Positions 11,933 through 23,130 of a stretch of DNA of 64,000 nt are shown here, piece by piece. The notes below the pieces were generated by a model, which was not told the origin of the DNA, ran no database searches, and saw only the letters and a list, made by a program, of their open reading frames with translations. Numbering within the stretch: position 1 is the stretch's first letter; the number at the start of each line of letters is the position of its first letter. The stretch comes from Phoronis australis. Its lineage: Eukaryota > Phoronida > Phoronidae. The translations under genes and the position numbers were made by a program. The stretch is taken from assembly GCA_002633005.1 (NCBI GenBank), contig NMRA01000446.1, positions 40,926-104,925 of the forward strand, given 5' to 3'.

Positions 11933-12331
11933 TATGTAAGTGAAAGACTTTGGTTGTGTTGTGATTCTGGTTCTGTGGAGGATAAGCTACATTTTGTGTT
12001 TGATTGTTCTCTTTATAACTCACGGAGGTCTATTCTGTTTAATAATTTTTCACTTCAAATCTCGAACTTTGCAGATTTCAGAAGATTATATACGTTAAAA
12101 CTGCTGTTTCAGTATTTCCCTAGGCAATTTTTCAAATATATCAAGGCTTCTTTTGAACTTAGAAACCCACGCATTTATGGTAGGACTACCTCTGATTTTG
12201 TGGTGGTTAAAGTGACTAATAAGCCCAAGTGGGCTGGATACTTATCTTTCTTACGAATGTTATACCTATAACTGTTTGAATTAATTGTACTTGCCACTAT
12301 AATAAATAAATACTACTAATACTAATACTAC
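11933..12331 (+). pseudogene. Non-LTR retrotransposon, right half and 3' end
   Basis: The same polyprotein resumes with YVSERLWLCCDSGSVEDKLH followed by FVFDCSLYNSRR. This is the cysteine-containing C-terminal tail typical of LINE ORF2 proteins. The ORF ends at 12271, and an AATAAATAAATACTACTAAT stretch to about 12331 looks like a simple-repeat 3' tail. Together with 7850-8498 it makes one element of about 1.05 kb once the insertion is removed. Confidence 0.75.
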
Positions 12332-12385
12332 AAAAGTGAAACATTTTAAAAGCAATTCTCAAAAGTGTTTTCAGTGGAAAACAGT

Positions 12386-12481
12386 GCATAAAGCATACTA
12401 CATGAAAGTTTCATATGAATACAATCAGCCATTGCATAAAGCTTACTACATGAAAGTTTCATATGAATACAATCAGTCATT
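12386..12481. repeat. Two-copy tandem repeat, 48-bp period
   Basis: GCATAAAGC(A/T)TACTACATGA and the following AAGTTTCATATGAATACAAT occur at 12386 and 12434 with few differences. It is located just after the 3' tail of the non-LTR element. Confidence 0.85.
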
Positions 12482-13163
12482 CCTTAGATATAATGTTTCA
12501 AATTTAGACAAATTTGGACAGTTTTCTAGGATCCTATATTAAGATGACAAATCAAAGGACAGTCATTATGTAAACGAAAAAGCCTAGTGGCCTTTGTCAA
12601 AAACATCTATGTTCAAAGCAGGGCTCATTAGATAAATGAAACTTTCTAGTACTAAGCTTATTTAGTGACACATTCATCTGTGTCGTTAATGATTTTTCTA
12701 CCATCGGCTTTCCTTTGCCATATTGTATAATCAGTAGTGCGCGATGTCACCTGTCATTAAATTAAATTTATACATTAAGTTCGTTCACCTAGGTACTCGA
12801 GTTAATGTCCTTTGATGCCCATGTAGCTATGATTATCAGAGGCTACAATTGGAGACTGCAAAGAAGGGTTCTAGTTCCAATAGGCCTACTCGTGTGCCAA
12901 TAACAGATCGTTTTCTTTGAAGTACATGCATGGTCAAATTCAAAAGCCGCATTTGTCTTTCTCACTAATTGTGCCGCTGATATTCCAAATGAATACATTT
13001 GTTCCTACCCATTGACTTCAGTTGTTATCTTGGTGAAATGTATCTTATTATAACCTGTGTTCCTTAATCAATTTCTCCAAGTACAATGATTTTGAGCGTT
13101 TCCGAGTTTTAGTGAAATCTTCCATCAAGTTGCAATGCCCGGTTTAGCCCTTGCAGATCACCA
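12482..13163. other. Gene-free stretch
   Basis: No ORF with a motif and no repeat was recognised here. Confidence 0.35.
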
Positions 13164-13790
13164 CGTGGGGATCGTCCTCTCGTTGCTTCCCTGCGTGCCG
13201 CTAGGTGGGGCGGTAGCCGCGCCAGCACGCAGGTATCACTTAATTTTCCTCGGTAAATTTTTACACCGGCGTTTCTAATTGGCTAGTTGAATTCTCAACA
13301 GGCAGCGCTTTACGCAAACAAACTGGCATGACTGATGGACAGAACTGTAATTGTGGTCTGTTGCACTGACAAACCGGTGATTAAAATTTATGTTCATGAA
13401 ATGTGACGCCAAGAAATTGTGATTACGTCTTTTGAGAATGCATCTTTCTACTGTCGATGACTTTTGTTTACGATAGTGGCCTGTATTCATACAGTATGAA
13501 TAACAAACCGGTTAAATCGGCCAGATATGTGTTCAGTATAGATTTTGTAGTACATGTATGTGCTTCAAGCACGCGGCTATTAAACATCACTGCAGAAACG
13601 AATTAGTTGCTGTGTCGCCACTTGCATGACAAGGCTAAAAATCGCTCACAGTCCGCCATTTTTTCCCGTTGTTGTAAAGCTAACCAATGACTGCTGAGGT
13701 TATATCGACCAATGCTAAAGCGCGTGCCATTGCGTGATACCTGCGTGCTGGCTGGGCTAAGCACGCAGGGAACCAGCGAGGGATCGTCCC
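13164..13790. mobile_element. MITE-like element with about 75-bp inverted ends
   Basis: The left end (13164-13240) and the reverse complement of the right end (13720-13790) share a GGGATCGTCC-like start, TTCCCTGCGTGC, then CCAGCACGCAGGTATCAC. Each end itself contains a hairpin-forming CCTGCGTGC / GCACGCAGG pair. The interior has no supported ORF. No target duplication could be assigned with confidence. Confidence 0.7.
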
Positions 13791-15960
13791 TAGAATAATC
13801 ACTTGTATAGCTTCTACTAGAGGAACATTATACCCAGCGTCATATGTACAAATCTTGATTGAAGAATGCCGATCAAACTTAGCCAATATTGCTCAATGCG
13901 AGGATTGCTAAGACTGCGAAAGAGTTCAAGCTTTTGGAATTAAATTTAAAGAAAAACGTGTCGTCGTGTGGTGAGTGTAGGGAAATTCTTAGTTATAAGT
14001 GTTTCAATTTGTGTGAAAACTTCCTAAACGTAAAAAGGTTCTGAATAAAACGTTTAATTTGGTAAGGGTGAATGATTTGGGAAACATCGTAAATGTTAGC
14101 TTATAAAGGTTAATTTGCAAAGGAAACGCCATGGTGCTGTTCCGTTCTTACATGATAGAAACGTGTAAAAAACATTCAACAGTTAGCTATTTTTAACTAA
14201 ATGCTAAGTGTCGGATTCAATTAAGCAAGACGTAAACGTTTGTCTAAAAATATAAAATCTTACCGTGGTAGCTGCTGTCTAAATTCTACCCTCTTTTGAG
14301 TCTAACACAAGTATAGATAATGCGATGTCAATCGCGGCTGTGCGATGGAGAAATAACAGAGTGAGTCTATAGACATTGGATGTTTGCCCGTATTGTTTCT
14401 TAAATTCACAAGGAAATCTAAATAAGACACGGTGTACATTTTATGGTGAGAGTAAATAAGTAGCATTTTACGAGTAGATAGCTGTTTACACTTTACTTCA
14501 GCATGGTGCTGTTATATTATACTGCGGATAACGTTACTAACCATGGATCCTTGGACATATAGATCAATAGCAGTCGGATATCGATATTTCGAGGAGTCTT
14601 TCATTAAACAGTGTTATACTTACATTACTTTCAACACTATTTGGTGACAATGAACGATAGTGGGATTATAACACAATAACGAGAACTTCTTCAATTTCAT
14701 TGCCACTTGCATAAGGCTTGTTACTAGAGCAACAACCGAGAGCGCGTCACCAACAGAGGTCGTGCTGCTCTCATGCATAGAAGATGCTAATTCGGAAATC
14801 TCGGTAAAATCAGAATACGAGTTTATACGTACGTTAATGTCGTTGATAATATTGAAACTTATACTGAACTAATATAATAATAGTTACAGTAACAGAGTTG
14901 GTAACAAGAACAGGCCTAGATAACTACTGGAATTAGTAAGTCATAATAGTAATCCAAGCTTTGAAAGCAAGTCAAATTTTTATTGAGCGTTGCTTAGGTA
15001 ATGTGACCATAACCTTGGGTTATCAAGTTTCAAAAAATAAGAGCAAGCGAGAATCGATGAGTGCGGCGCCTTGCACGCCCAGGAGATTTGTGAGATGCAA
15101 AGGCTTTTACCCATAAAGTGTTATGGGCAGCCGATCGCCTGTTTTGTCGTGAGTAGGCCTAGGTATATCGCTACATATCGGAGCTGGTGGGCCGGGGGAT
15201 TGAATCAGATTAGAGAGAATCTAGTGTGATTCTCGTTGGTTTGACTAAATTGAAAAGCAAAACAACGAGGCCCAGGTTACAATTAGAAGCACCGCCGAAG
15301 GATGTGCAGTGAGGTATCCTAACTGGAATACTAAGTTTAAATCTTAAGCACAAGCCGCCACGGTGATTTATTTTTACTTTAATTGAATTATTGGACATCG
15401 GGGACGGTGTCGCCCAAAATGACGTTAGTGGTTAATTTTAGAACGAATGTCTATGAAAAGCAACTAGCGATGAATTTCTGAAGCATGGTGTTAACCTTTT
15501 CATAGCTTCCGACAAAAATGCATTCAACTGGGAAAACACGCATGCATACATGGACATGTATGCCGTGGGTTAGACTCGCTTGATGTACATGTATGACTGA
15601 TTCCCATAGTGTGAAGAAAATTAAAATTAGCCAAGATTCATTGTACGTTCAGTCCCTGATTGATTTGAATTGCGGCTCACTCGAAATATGTAAGAATATC
15701 CCCCCAAAACACCAATCCTAAAAATTGACCAATAAAAATGAAAAGAAATGAAACTTAATTTCGCGACACGGGAATCGACATTTTTATTGTTCGTGAATTG
15801 TCGTTTTTCACACCCTTAGCCCGGGACCAGTGATTTGAAACAACCCATGAAGAGTTATTTTATATTTTAAGCTGTCGTGAATTTTCAAACTAGAGGTAAT
15901 TCATGTCATAAGTGTGAACACGCACTGGGATTGGAAAGACGGGGAGGTTGGATGAATTTC
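13791..15960. other. Gene-free stretch
   Basis: Low-complexity AT-rich sequence with only short unsupported ORFs; nothing else was recognised. Confidence 0.35.
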
Positions 15961-16625
15961 CTTAGGGTAGGCCTACTCCCATACAGGGTGTGCCGTAGGG
16001 TAGGCCTACTTCCATACAGGATGTTCCGTAGGGTAGGTCTACTCCCATGCGGGATGTGCCGTAGGGTAGGCCTACTTCCATACGGGATGTGCCTTAGGGT
16101 AGGCCTACTCCTATACAGGATATGTGCCGTAGGGTAGGCTTACTTCCATACAGGAGTGCCGTAGGGTAGGTCTACTCCCATACAGAATGTGCCGTAAGTA
16201 GGCGTACTCCAATACAGGAGTGTCGTAGGGTAGGCCTACTTCCATACGGGATGTGCCGTAGGGTAGGCCTACTCCTATACAGGATATGTGCCGTAGGGTA
16301 GGCTTACTTCCATACAGGATGTGCCGTAGGGTAGGCCTACTTCCATACAGGAGTGCCGTAGGGTAGGTCTACTCCCATACAGGATGTGCCGTAGGGTAGG
16401 CCTACTTCCATACAGGAGTGCCGTAGGGTAGTTCTACTCCCATACAGGATGTGCCGTAGGGTAGGCCTACACCCATACAGGATGTGCCGTAGGGTAGGCT
16501 TACTCCCATACAGGATGTGCCGTAGGGTGGGGCTACTTCCATACAGGATGAGCCGTAGGGTAGGTCTACTCCCATACAGGATGTGCCGTAGGCCGGGGTA
16601 GGTCTACTCGCATACAGGATGTGCC
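15961..16625. repeat. Minisatellite, 33-bp unit, about 20 copies
   Basis: The core CCGTAGGGTAGGCCTACT is followed by CCCATACAGGATGTG and repeats head to tail with small indels (unit lengths about 29-36). Each unit carries the self-complementary decamer GTAGGCCTAC. Because 33 is a multiple of three, long frames such as a repeating VGLLPYRMCRR appear, but these are by-products. No unique spacers occur between units, so it is not a CRISPR array. Confidence 0.95.
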
Positions 16626-16629
16626 ACTC

Positions 16630-17487
16630 AGGAGGGTGACTTTTTCGTAACTAGTTTCCCTGCGAAAGCTGGTCTTTTCTGAAAAATGTCTAACAAATGA
16701 GGCATGCTCGTAGCCAAAGGGTTTGGACGGGTACAAATGCACACAACACCCCGCTTCCTCCACCACAGGAGATGAGGTCCGCTCAAGGAACGGCCTAATG
16801 CCAGTTCAGATAAGGCTCAAACTGACAAACTGAGCCAGAACAATATCTCTTCTTAGCCACTAAAACTAAGAGCACCATTCAGCTTTTGCTCATAATTTCC
16901 AATAAATTGGGAAAATAAACATACTTCATACGCATGTATGTGACGTATATTACTAAACAACACTCCTGTATTACATACCAATTTTAGCTTTTTTAGAGTT
17001 CGACTATTTGATGACGTGTATGCTAAGAAATTCAGTGGGTAATAATCACGTACAGTGGTCCTGAAATTTGGAAACCAGTTTATAACTCGTTAATCATTGG
17101 AGAAACTGCTTCTCAAAATGCGGAATCCCTGTAAGTGACTATTATTTTTACAATCTAATGCTAGTAACCATGGCAGTTCTATTACTCTTTCCATTTCACA
17201 TTAGTAAAAGCCAAGAAAAGAATTTGACCGCTTTTCAATCTCAATGAAGTAACTAAGCACAACAATACAATCTGGCTCTCTGATTGGTCAAGTGGCAAAA
17301 ATGTGCATAACATTTTGTGCAACAAAAACACCTTTTTAAAAAAATGTGCAAGTGTAGACGTGGGAACTTTTTGGAATTTGATTTATAGGTATATTATCTA
17401 GACACATAGAAAAAACTAGGTTGCCTCCCCAAAGTACTCACAAGGATGAACGCTATGAGATCTGGCCCACCGACTATGCGGCAACGA
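16630..17487. other. Gene-free stretch with one repeat fragment
   Basis: A GAGGGTGACTTTTTC motif just after the minisatellite resembles motifs at 24869 and 25113. Positions 17330-17400 match the AAGTTCCCACGT repeat seen inverted at 8600. No gene was seen. Confidence 0.4.
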
Positions 17488-17513
17488 CCCAAATCAGAAT
17501 ATTCTGATTTGGG
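17488..17513. repeat. Perfect 26-bp palindrome
   Basis: CCCAAATCAGAAT is followed directly by its reverse complement ATTCTGATTTGGG. A wider partner pair, TCTGGCCCA at 17461 and TGGGCCAGA at 17510, overlaps it, hinting at a decayed larger inverted repeat. Confidence 0.9.
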
Positions 17514-17554
17514 CCAGAACAGTAACACGAAACGTCGAAGTGCGCACTGCAGAT

Positions 17555-18331
17555 CTTAAATGTAGCCAGCCAGCTAGCTGTTTGAAGACCGTCGCCAAAA
17601 TACAGCTACGTAACACTGTGAATAGAGCTACGATAGACCACGAAATTTCATACAGCCCGGAAATGAGTACTGTTAGTCACCTCGTCGTGAAATTTATATC
17701 GCAGAGCTAAGGACGGACGGGGTGCATGCAAACTCTGGGAGACAGGCCATCACTCACATTGCCCGTTGCCAGCAATTAAAGTCAGTGAAAAACAATCTAA
17801 TGAACGTCATTTAATAGCATAATTCTCCGCCTTTTGAGTTTTGTAACAAAGAAAGTCTGTTGTCGTTTTGAAAACAGTACGCTCGTGACACGCGCACGCG
17901 CCGTACTAAAATTTTGCGACATCTCTTGGGACATGGTGACAGCTTTGCAGCAGCAAAGTTTGTTCTAAAATTCGGTTTGTTGGTCTTAAGAATACTAAAA
18001 ACTTGTAACAAAATGAAACCAGTTCCGACAATTTTTTGTGACATGTACGCAACCTCGTGACAGCGAAGAACAGTTGATAGAAGAGTAAACGGGGGAAAAG
18101 AAACTGTTCAGGTCGGGTGACGTAATTGCCAAAAGCCGACTCACAAAAGCGCACTTCAATTTTAGCAGTAGATGAGGGGTAGAACGTCAATATTTCCAAC
18201 ACCGGTAAATAATTTGGTATACTTAAAGAAGAGCGGTGTAGCTTTTAATGACACTACTTTTGTTTCAGATATTCTTTAGTCATTTTTACCCACATCGACG
18301 CAAAGCTGTAGGTTTTGTAAACAGCTTTGCA
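17555..18331. repeat. Dispersed repeat family R1, copy A
   Basis: Colinear over about 750 bp with 25403-26150. Landmarks are GTAGCC..CCA..TAGCTGT, GTCACCTCG(T/C)CGTGAAA, CAATCTAAT(G/A)AACGTCATT, GAAAACAGTACGC, GCGACATCTCTTGGGA, AAATTCGGTTTGTTGGT and ATGAAACCAGTTCCGA. Several ORFs here are incidental. Fragments of the same family lie at 22410 and 50270. Confidence 0.85.
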
Positions 18332-20833
18332 CCTAGTCTAGAAGAGATCTTGTTGATCGGGAATTTTGTCGCCAGTCCTTGTGGTAGATACGAATCTATT
18401 CCACGCACGGCACATGACGGGATCGATGGGGAAGGCATGCAAATGTATGCCATTTCCGCTGACATTGCTACACCCGTACACCACGCAACGTGGTATTTTA
18501 GCCCAGAGATGGACAAGTACAGAACATCCAAGAAATGGCACTCAGCTGTTACGCAGTGTGGCTTCCGGATAATTTCGTGGCCACGATGATGTCATGTGGA
18601 CCTCTTTACACCGATTGGTTGAGATTTTTTCTGGGGCCCTCAAAGGGGCTACGGATTATGAGCGGCGTAATTTGGGTCGCAAATAATTACTTTCTGTGGT
18701 ATGTAAGAAGCAAAAACAATATTTTTATGAACAATACTTGCATTTCTGGTGTCAAAAAGGTGTTTTAGTCGCTGGAGGCTATCTTTAATCAAATTTTGGA
18801 ATTTTCAAAACAATTGTTGAATTTCGGGTAGTTCACCAACAAAATGGCTCCCTTGTTGAAACGCAACCAACTTGACCTTTATGAATTGCCAGTAAAGACG
18901 CAAGTACATCCAAGCATGTAATTTATTAAACATTCCTATTTGGGTGATAAAAGTGCATCTTTCGAATCCCGAAACGCTTCGATGTGTTCTAAACTGGGAA
19001 TATAAAGGAAATGGTACCTTTAAAGGATCATGTCTTTTTATTCAATACCTTAAATAGAAATTAGGTAGTTGGGTACTCAATACGCAAACGATGCCTAAAA
19101 CCTTTCAACACCAAGGTAAAAGTTATTTCCATACATAAACACATCATTCATGATGTCACCAAGTAAAAGAAATGCCAAAAAGTCACGAGATGGCCAACCA
19201 ATCCAATTTTGGACCATTTCAAGCCATTGGCAGGTGACTTTCATTTGTTGGTAATTACAGCACCCTGAGGGTGACGTCGAGATTAGTCATGTGACTGAAT
19301 TTCGTGGTTCCGATGTTTATGTCGTAAATTATAAAGTGAATGAAAAGCACCTTCAACATTTCAAGTGACGTCATCTTTCTCAAACATTATTTTGTCACTC
19401 TCGTACTTCGACAAATTTGTTGTTAAAACCGTGTTCTTTCCATAAATAAATCAGAAGAGGTTCACTAGAATATGAAGAATGTTCTACTGAACCTGTAGGT
19501 TAAAAGTGCGAATTGTTTCCGTGCGTTAAATTTCTTGGAGACTGGGAACTAAGACAAAAGATGCATTGAGTAGCTGAAGTCGTTGGACACGAGTTGGAGA
19601 ATTAAAAGGCTAATATCGAAGCTAAACGGGTTTTGTATGTTAGCAATCTAAACGAATCACGACATTTGATCCGGACACAAAAATTCCCCAAAACTGTGGC
19701 TCCTTGCATTCATTAACATGCGCGCACCCAGCTTAAAATATAGGGGGGCTCGAATTCTTCGACATGCGGTCCTCTTAGTGATAAATAAACGAGGACTAAA
19801 AAAGCGGCCACTAGGTTCAGGCCTGCCAATTCCGCGCCGAATTCCTGTGGTCTTTGTGGACTTTTGTCTCCTTTACTCGGACTTTTTGTTACACCGAGCC
19901 TTTTTGCCCAATTCGCCAAATTGGGGGGCTCGTTCGAGCCCCCCGAGTCCCCCCCGGGTGTGCCCATGATTAATAATAGTCACAAACAATTGCTGGGAGA
20001 GCAAAGCTGGAGGTCTGGTCATAAATTCGCACTTACTCGTTGCAATAGCTGGCTACAGGCCATCGAGTTCATCCTTGAAATAGTCTGGTATACTAATTTT
20101 TCAGCCCCTCGTCAAACATTTGGTCATACTCTCGTACAGCACTAGAAAAGACCAAAACTTGGAGATGACGGAAAATAGTGGTTAGGACGAAAAAAGAAAT
20201 CGACAATTTTACCTGCGTGAACACTGACGCTACTCCCCCTTCTAAAACTTTTCGACTATCTGTTACCAGAGGTTCGCCAACCTTCATGGGTGAACAAATG
20301 CTCCCTGAGTTTTGTGAAACTCGCCAGTATTACGTTGATCCAGCCAGAATGGAAGGTGAGTGTGGCCTCCAGCGTCTTAGTCCTACGCCCTGCACGTGAG
20401 AGATAAACGGATTCGATCTAAGTTTAGACAACTAAACAGTTCAGTCGTATTTGAAGTCCATGCACTTAGTGTAGCGCGCACAGCTTGAGACCTCACATTT
20501 TTGCAGACTTGGCAATCAAAAGTCGGCTCAGCGCACAATAATTGCTTGGACATTTACTTTAATTAATGGGAAGATGGCTAAATTAGTTACTCACTTGAGG
20601 TTAACAAATTGAAGGAGCGTTTTGATACGAGGGCGTCTAGAAATGATTGCTTGCAGACTCTCATCGAAATCAGAGTTGCAAGTGAAGAAAATTGATTTGC
20701 ACAGACGAAGTAGCGGAAGGAATCGATTCAGAACAAAAGACAACTAATCCGAGAGTTAAACCTCAAAAAGAAGTGACTTTTACGTGGGAAATACTCAATT
20801 ATATGTGGCGTTTCTTGATTTTTCGATGGAAAT
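18332..20833. other. Gene-free stretch
   Basis: Contains the G/C-run hairpin at 19923. It also contains one weakly exon-like frame at 20187-20355 ending in a GTGAGT donor, but its acceptor lacks a pyrimidine tract. No gene is called. Confidence 0.35.
19923..19944. repeat. GC-rich hairpin
   Basis: GGGGGGCTCG-TT-CGAGCCCCCC forms a 10-bp stem with a 2-nt loop. A related GGGGGGCTCGAA lies at 19742, so the two may mark the ends of a small element. Confidence 0.7.
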
Positions 20834-20975
20834 CAGGGACGGATCTAGGATTTTGAGTTAGGGGGGCCAGGGCAGAGTATTAGCCAGGATTTTGCCCGTC
20901 TGACATTAGCCCCCGCCCGAGAATTTTAGGAGGGGCCATGGCCCCGTTGCTCCCCCCCTCCCTATAAATATAGGT
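20834..20975. mobile_element. MITE-like CAGNGGCGGAT element, copy 2 (right end degraded)
   Basis: Starts CAGGGACGGATCTAGGATTT and contains GCCAGGATTTTGCCCGTC and GGGGCCATGGCCCC as in copy 1. The expected ATCCGCCACTG right end is absent, so no target duplication can be read. Confidence 0.75.
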
Positions 20976-21258
20976 TGTACGTTATAAACTTCCGACTATC
21001 GCTATGCAAATCACTTTTTTCATCGTCGTTACGCATCAGTCTAAATGCAACTATTAGTAAACGCATTTGACAAGAAATTTAAGGCATTGTACAAGTATTA
21101 AGATGACATTAACAATACATTGGGTTGACAACCCATGTCGCGGAACTTGTTCGATACCGCCTCAGTTTCAAGGTTCGACATTTTGAATTAAAAGTTTCTG
21201 ACGAAAGTTCATTCACGAGCCAAAAAAGACTGTAGTCAATTGTAAAGGTTGAGGAATC

Positions 21259-21700
21259 CAGTGCCCGGTTGCATGAAACAGTCATAAATAGGGACTCAAC
21301 TAAGTTCCCTAAATCTACTGTGTATTTTTGGACTTGTGAAAATATCGATTGTCCTTTCTTTTATTATTTTAGTTTCATTACTAAGCCAACTTTTGATTTT
21401 TGATGCAAATCGAGAGTGGTCTTTGGGTTGAATTGTTAATATTTTCGAAAGTAATTAACGATCTTTTCATGCAACACCCCCAATTTAAGGACTGAGTCCC
21501 TATATATTTTCAATGAAGTCTGTGCTCAGTTTTTAGTTATACTATTAGAAAATGTCATTTAATCAGAGAAAAGCTCATAATCAAGATGAAATGATAGAAA
21601 AATATTGCATCTGTTAGTCCATATAGACACAAATACATAAAAAGACTTAGGGACCTTAGTTGAGTCCCTATTTGGGACTGTTTCATGCAACCAGCCACTG
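21259..21700. mobile_element. MITE with about 57-bp inverted ends
   Basis: The left end CAGTGCCCGGTTGCATGAAA matches the reverse complement of the right end CAGTGGCTGGTTGCATGAAA. The match continues with AAATAGGGACTCAACTAAG and CCCTAA. The element is 442 bp with no ORF. Flanking duplications are not obvious. The GTTGCAT..AAAC theme recurs in the shorter element at 37785. Confidence 0.85.
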
Positions 21701-22318
21701 AAGCCTAATAGAGTCTTGTGACACTGGGCACTACAAAACCATACGAGTAGCATGTATTACTTATCTTATGTGTGTAAACTTCACAACTTGAAAGCATTTG
21801 CTCATCAATTAAATCCAAAATGTGTCTAATCGATAGCCGAAACGTAGACAACACTGCGAAGAAACCGACTTTGTGTCGCAAACCACATTCAGTTTGAAGA
21901 GTGATATTGTTTCTATAGCAAATTTGAAAAAAAACGTCTTGTCGTTCGAATGTTGTTCAGAGCAAACGACCCCTCCAGCGAACCAATCCTTTGGCGGTGA
22001 AATAATAAATTGATAGAGAAAACGATATGAAAACAAACGATATCGGGTTTAGAATTTTGAATACACCACATCGGTCTTAACAAATCACTAGACTACACCG
22101 AGCGCATCCCGAAAGCTTTCAGTAGATCACCATCACGTAATTTAAAGGCACAGTGGTGCATCATGTTTTGTAAGCGTAAAATTCCATGATGCTGGGTTTC
22201 ACCCAACATTTCTTAATTATCACAAATCATCATCGGGACCCGGGGTCTTGTCTCGAAATTGAATTAGTCGAACTTCAAATTATTTTTGACATTTTCCGTT
22301 CTACAATTGCAGTACGAA
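21701..22318. other. Gene-free stretch
   Basis: No supported coding or repeat feature. Confidence 0.35.
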
Positions 22319-22372
22319 CTACACACACACACACGCACACGCACACGCACTCGCACACGCACACGCACACAT
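22319..22372. repeat. (AC)n microsatellite with AC/GC variants
   Basis: About 54 bp of ACACAC interrupted by GC steps, giving a CACACG-type pattern. Confidence 0.9.
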
Positions 22373-22409
22373 AGGTGTTCACAATGTGCTCGAGCATTTA
22401 AATGGAGAA

Positions 22410-22540
22410 CATTCAAATAAACGTCATTTTCTAGCATAATTTGCCGCCTTTTGTAGCTAAGAAAAATGTCATCCGTTTCAAATACAACACGCTCGTGACA
22501 CGGCGCCCGCGTAATTTCCTAAAATTTTGCGTGTCCCTTT
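22410..22540. repeat. R1 repeat fragment, copy C
   Basis: AAATAAACGTCATTTTCTAG, CGCCTTTTGTA and ACGCTCGTGACACG match the middle of copies A (17555) and B (25403). Confidence 0.7.
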
Positions 22541-22862
22541 GCAAGTGAGTTTCTAATCTACGTTCGCACTTGATGACCTCTATGGCTACAACGAAACCTG
22601 AAATCGTGTTGCAGATTGCGAGTTCAGACTCGAACTTATACCTTAAATGCCGATGTCATCAAGTACAAACCAGGAATTTAGACATTTATTTGCTTAAACC
22701 ATACTGGGTTCGAGCACCTGCCTTCAGTTTGTACTACAGTATACAGAGTGGGAAATGGAGTTTGGTTCTTAGATTAAACCACGGCTCGGGAGAGAAATGA
22801 AAAATTCTGTGCACATCCTCCATTGCAGCAAGTAGGCGCGAGTGGCCGGGCTGAAGCCTTAA

Positions 22863-22899
22863 AGCCCAGACCGAAGCAAAGTTTGCTTCGGTCTGGGCT
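22863..22899. repeat. 37-nt near-perfect hairpin
   Basis: AGCCCAGACCGAAGCAAA, a single G, then the exact complement TTTGCTTCGGTCTGGGCT. The 18-bp stem has no mismatch. Confidence 0.9.
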
Positions 22900-22994
22900 A
22901 GGGCCTCCATTGCGAGCTTTTGGGCACCAAGTCTTTACGTGCGCGTTGCTATCACGTGCCGTTACTGAGTGATCACCTGTCCGCCAGCAACGGA

Positions 22995-23130
22995 GCGTTT
23001 AAAGCTGCATTTCGCTCTGTTTAGCTGGCTGTGAATTTTAGGAAAATCGAATTAGTCCTGACTCTCGTAAAATCGGTTTCACAATTTTCCATACCGTGAT
23101 ACTTCCGTTACCAACAAGACCACCGAAACT
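22995..23130. repeat. End fragment of the element family at 29080
   Basis: TTTAAAGCTGCATTTCGCTC followed by TGTTTAGCTGGCTG matches the terminal repeat at 29080-29117. AAAATCGAATTAG 20 bp further in is also shared. The other end was not found. Confidence 0.65.

Noticed and set aside
15877-16137. 86-codon ORF with repeating VGLLPYRMCRR
   Set aside because: It is a by-product of the 33-bp minisatellite, whose unit length is a multiple of three. It has no non-repeat coding context.
15961-16625. CRISPR-like array
   Set aside because: Units abut without unique spacers, vary in length and lie in animal DNA. It is a minisatellite.
18248-18589. Overlapping ORFs of 67-113 codons on both strands
   Set aside because: The 5' part lies in repeat R1 and the frames have no motifs. 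Overlap on both strands reflects local lack of stops.
20187-20355. Possible exon ending in a GTGAGT donor
   Set aside because: The acceptor GTGGTTAG lacks a pyrimidine tract, no neighbouring exon fits, and the protein has no recognisable motif.
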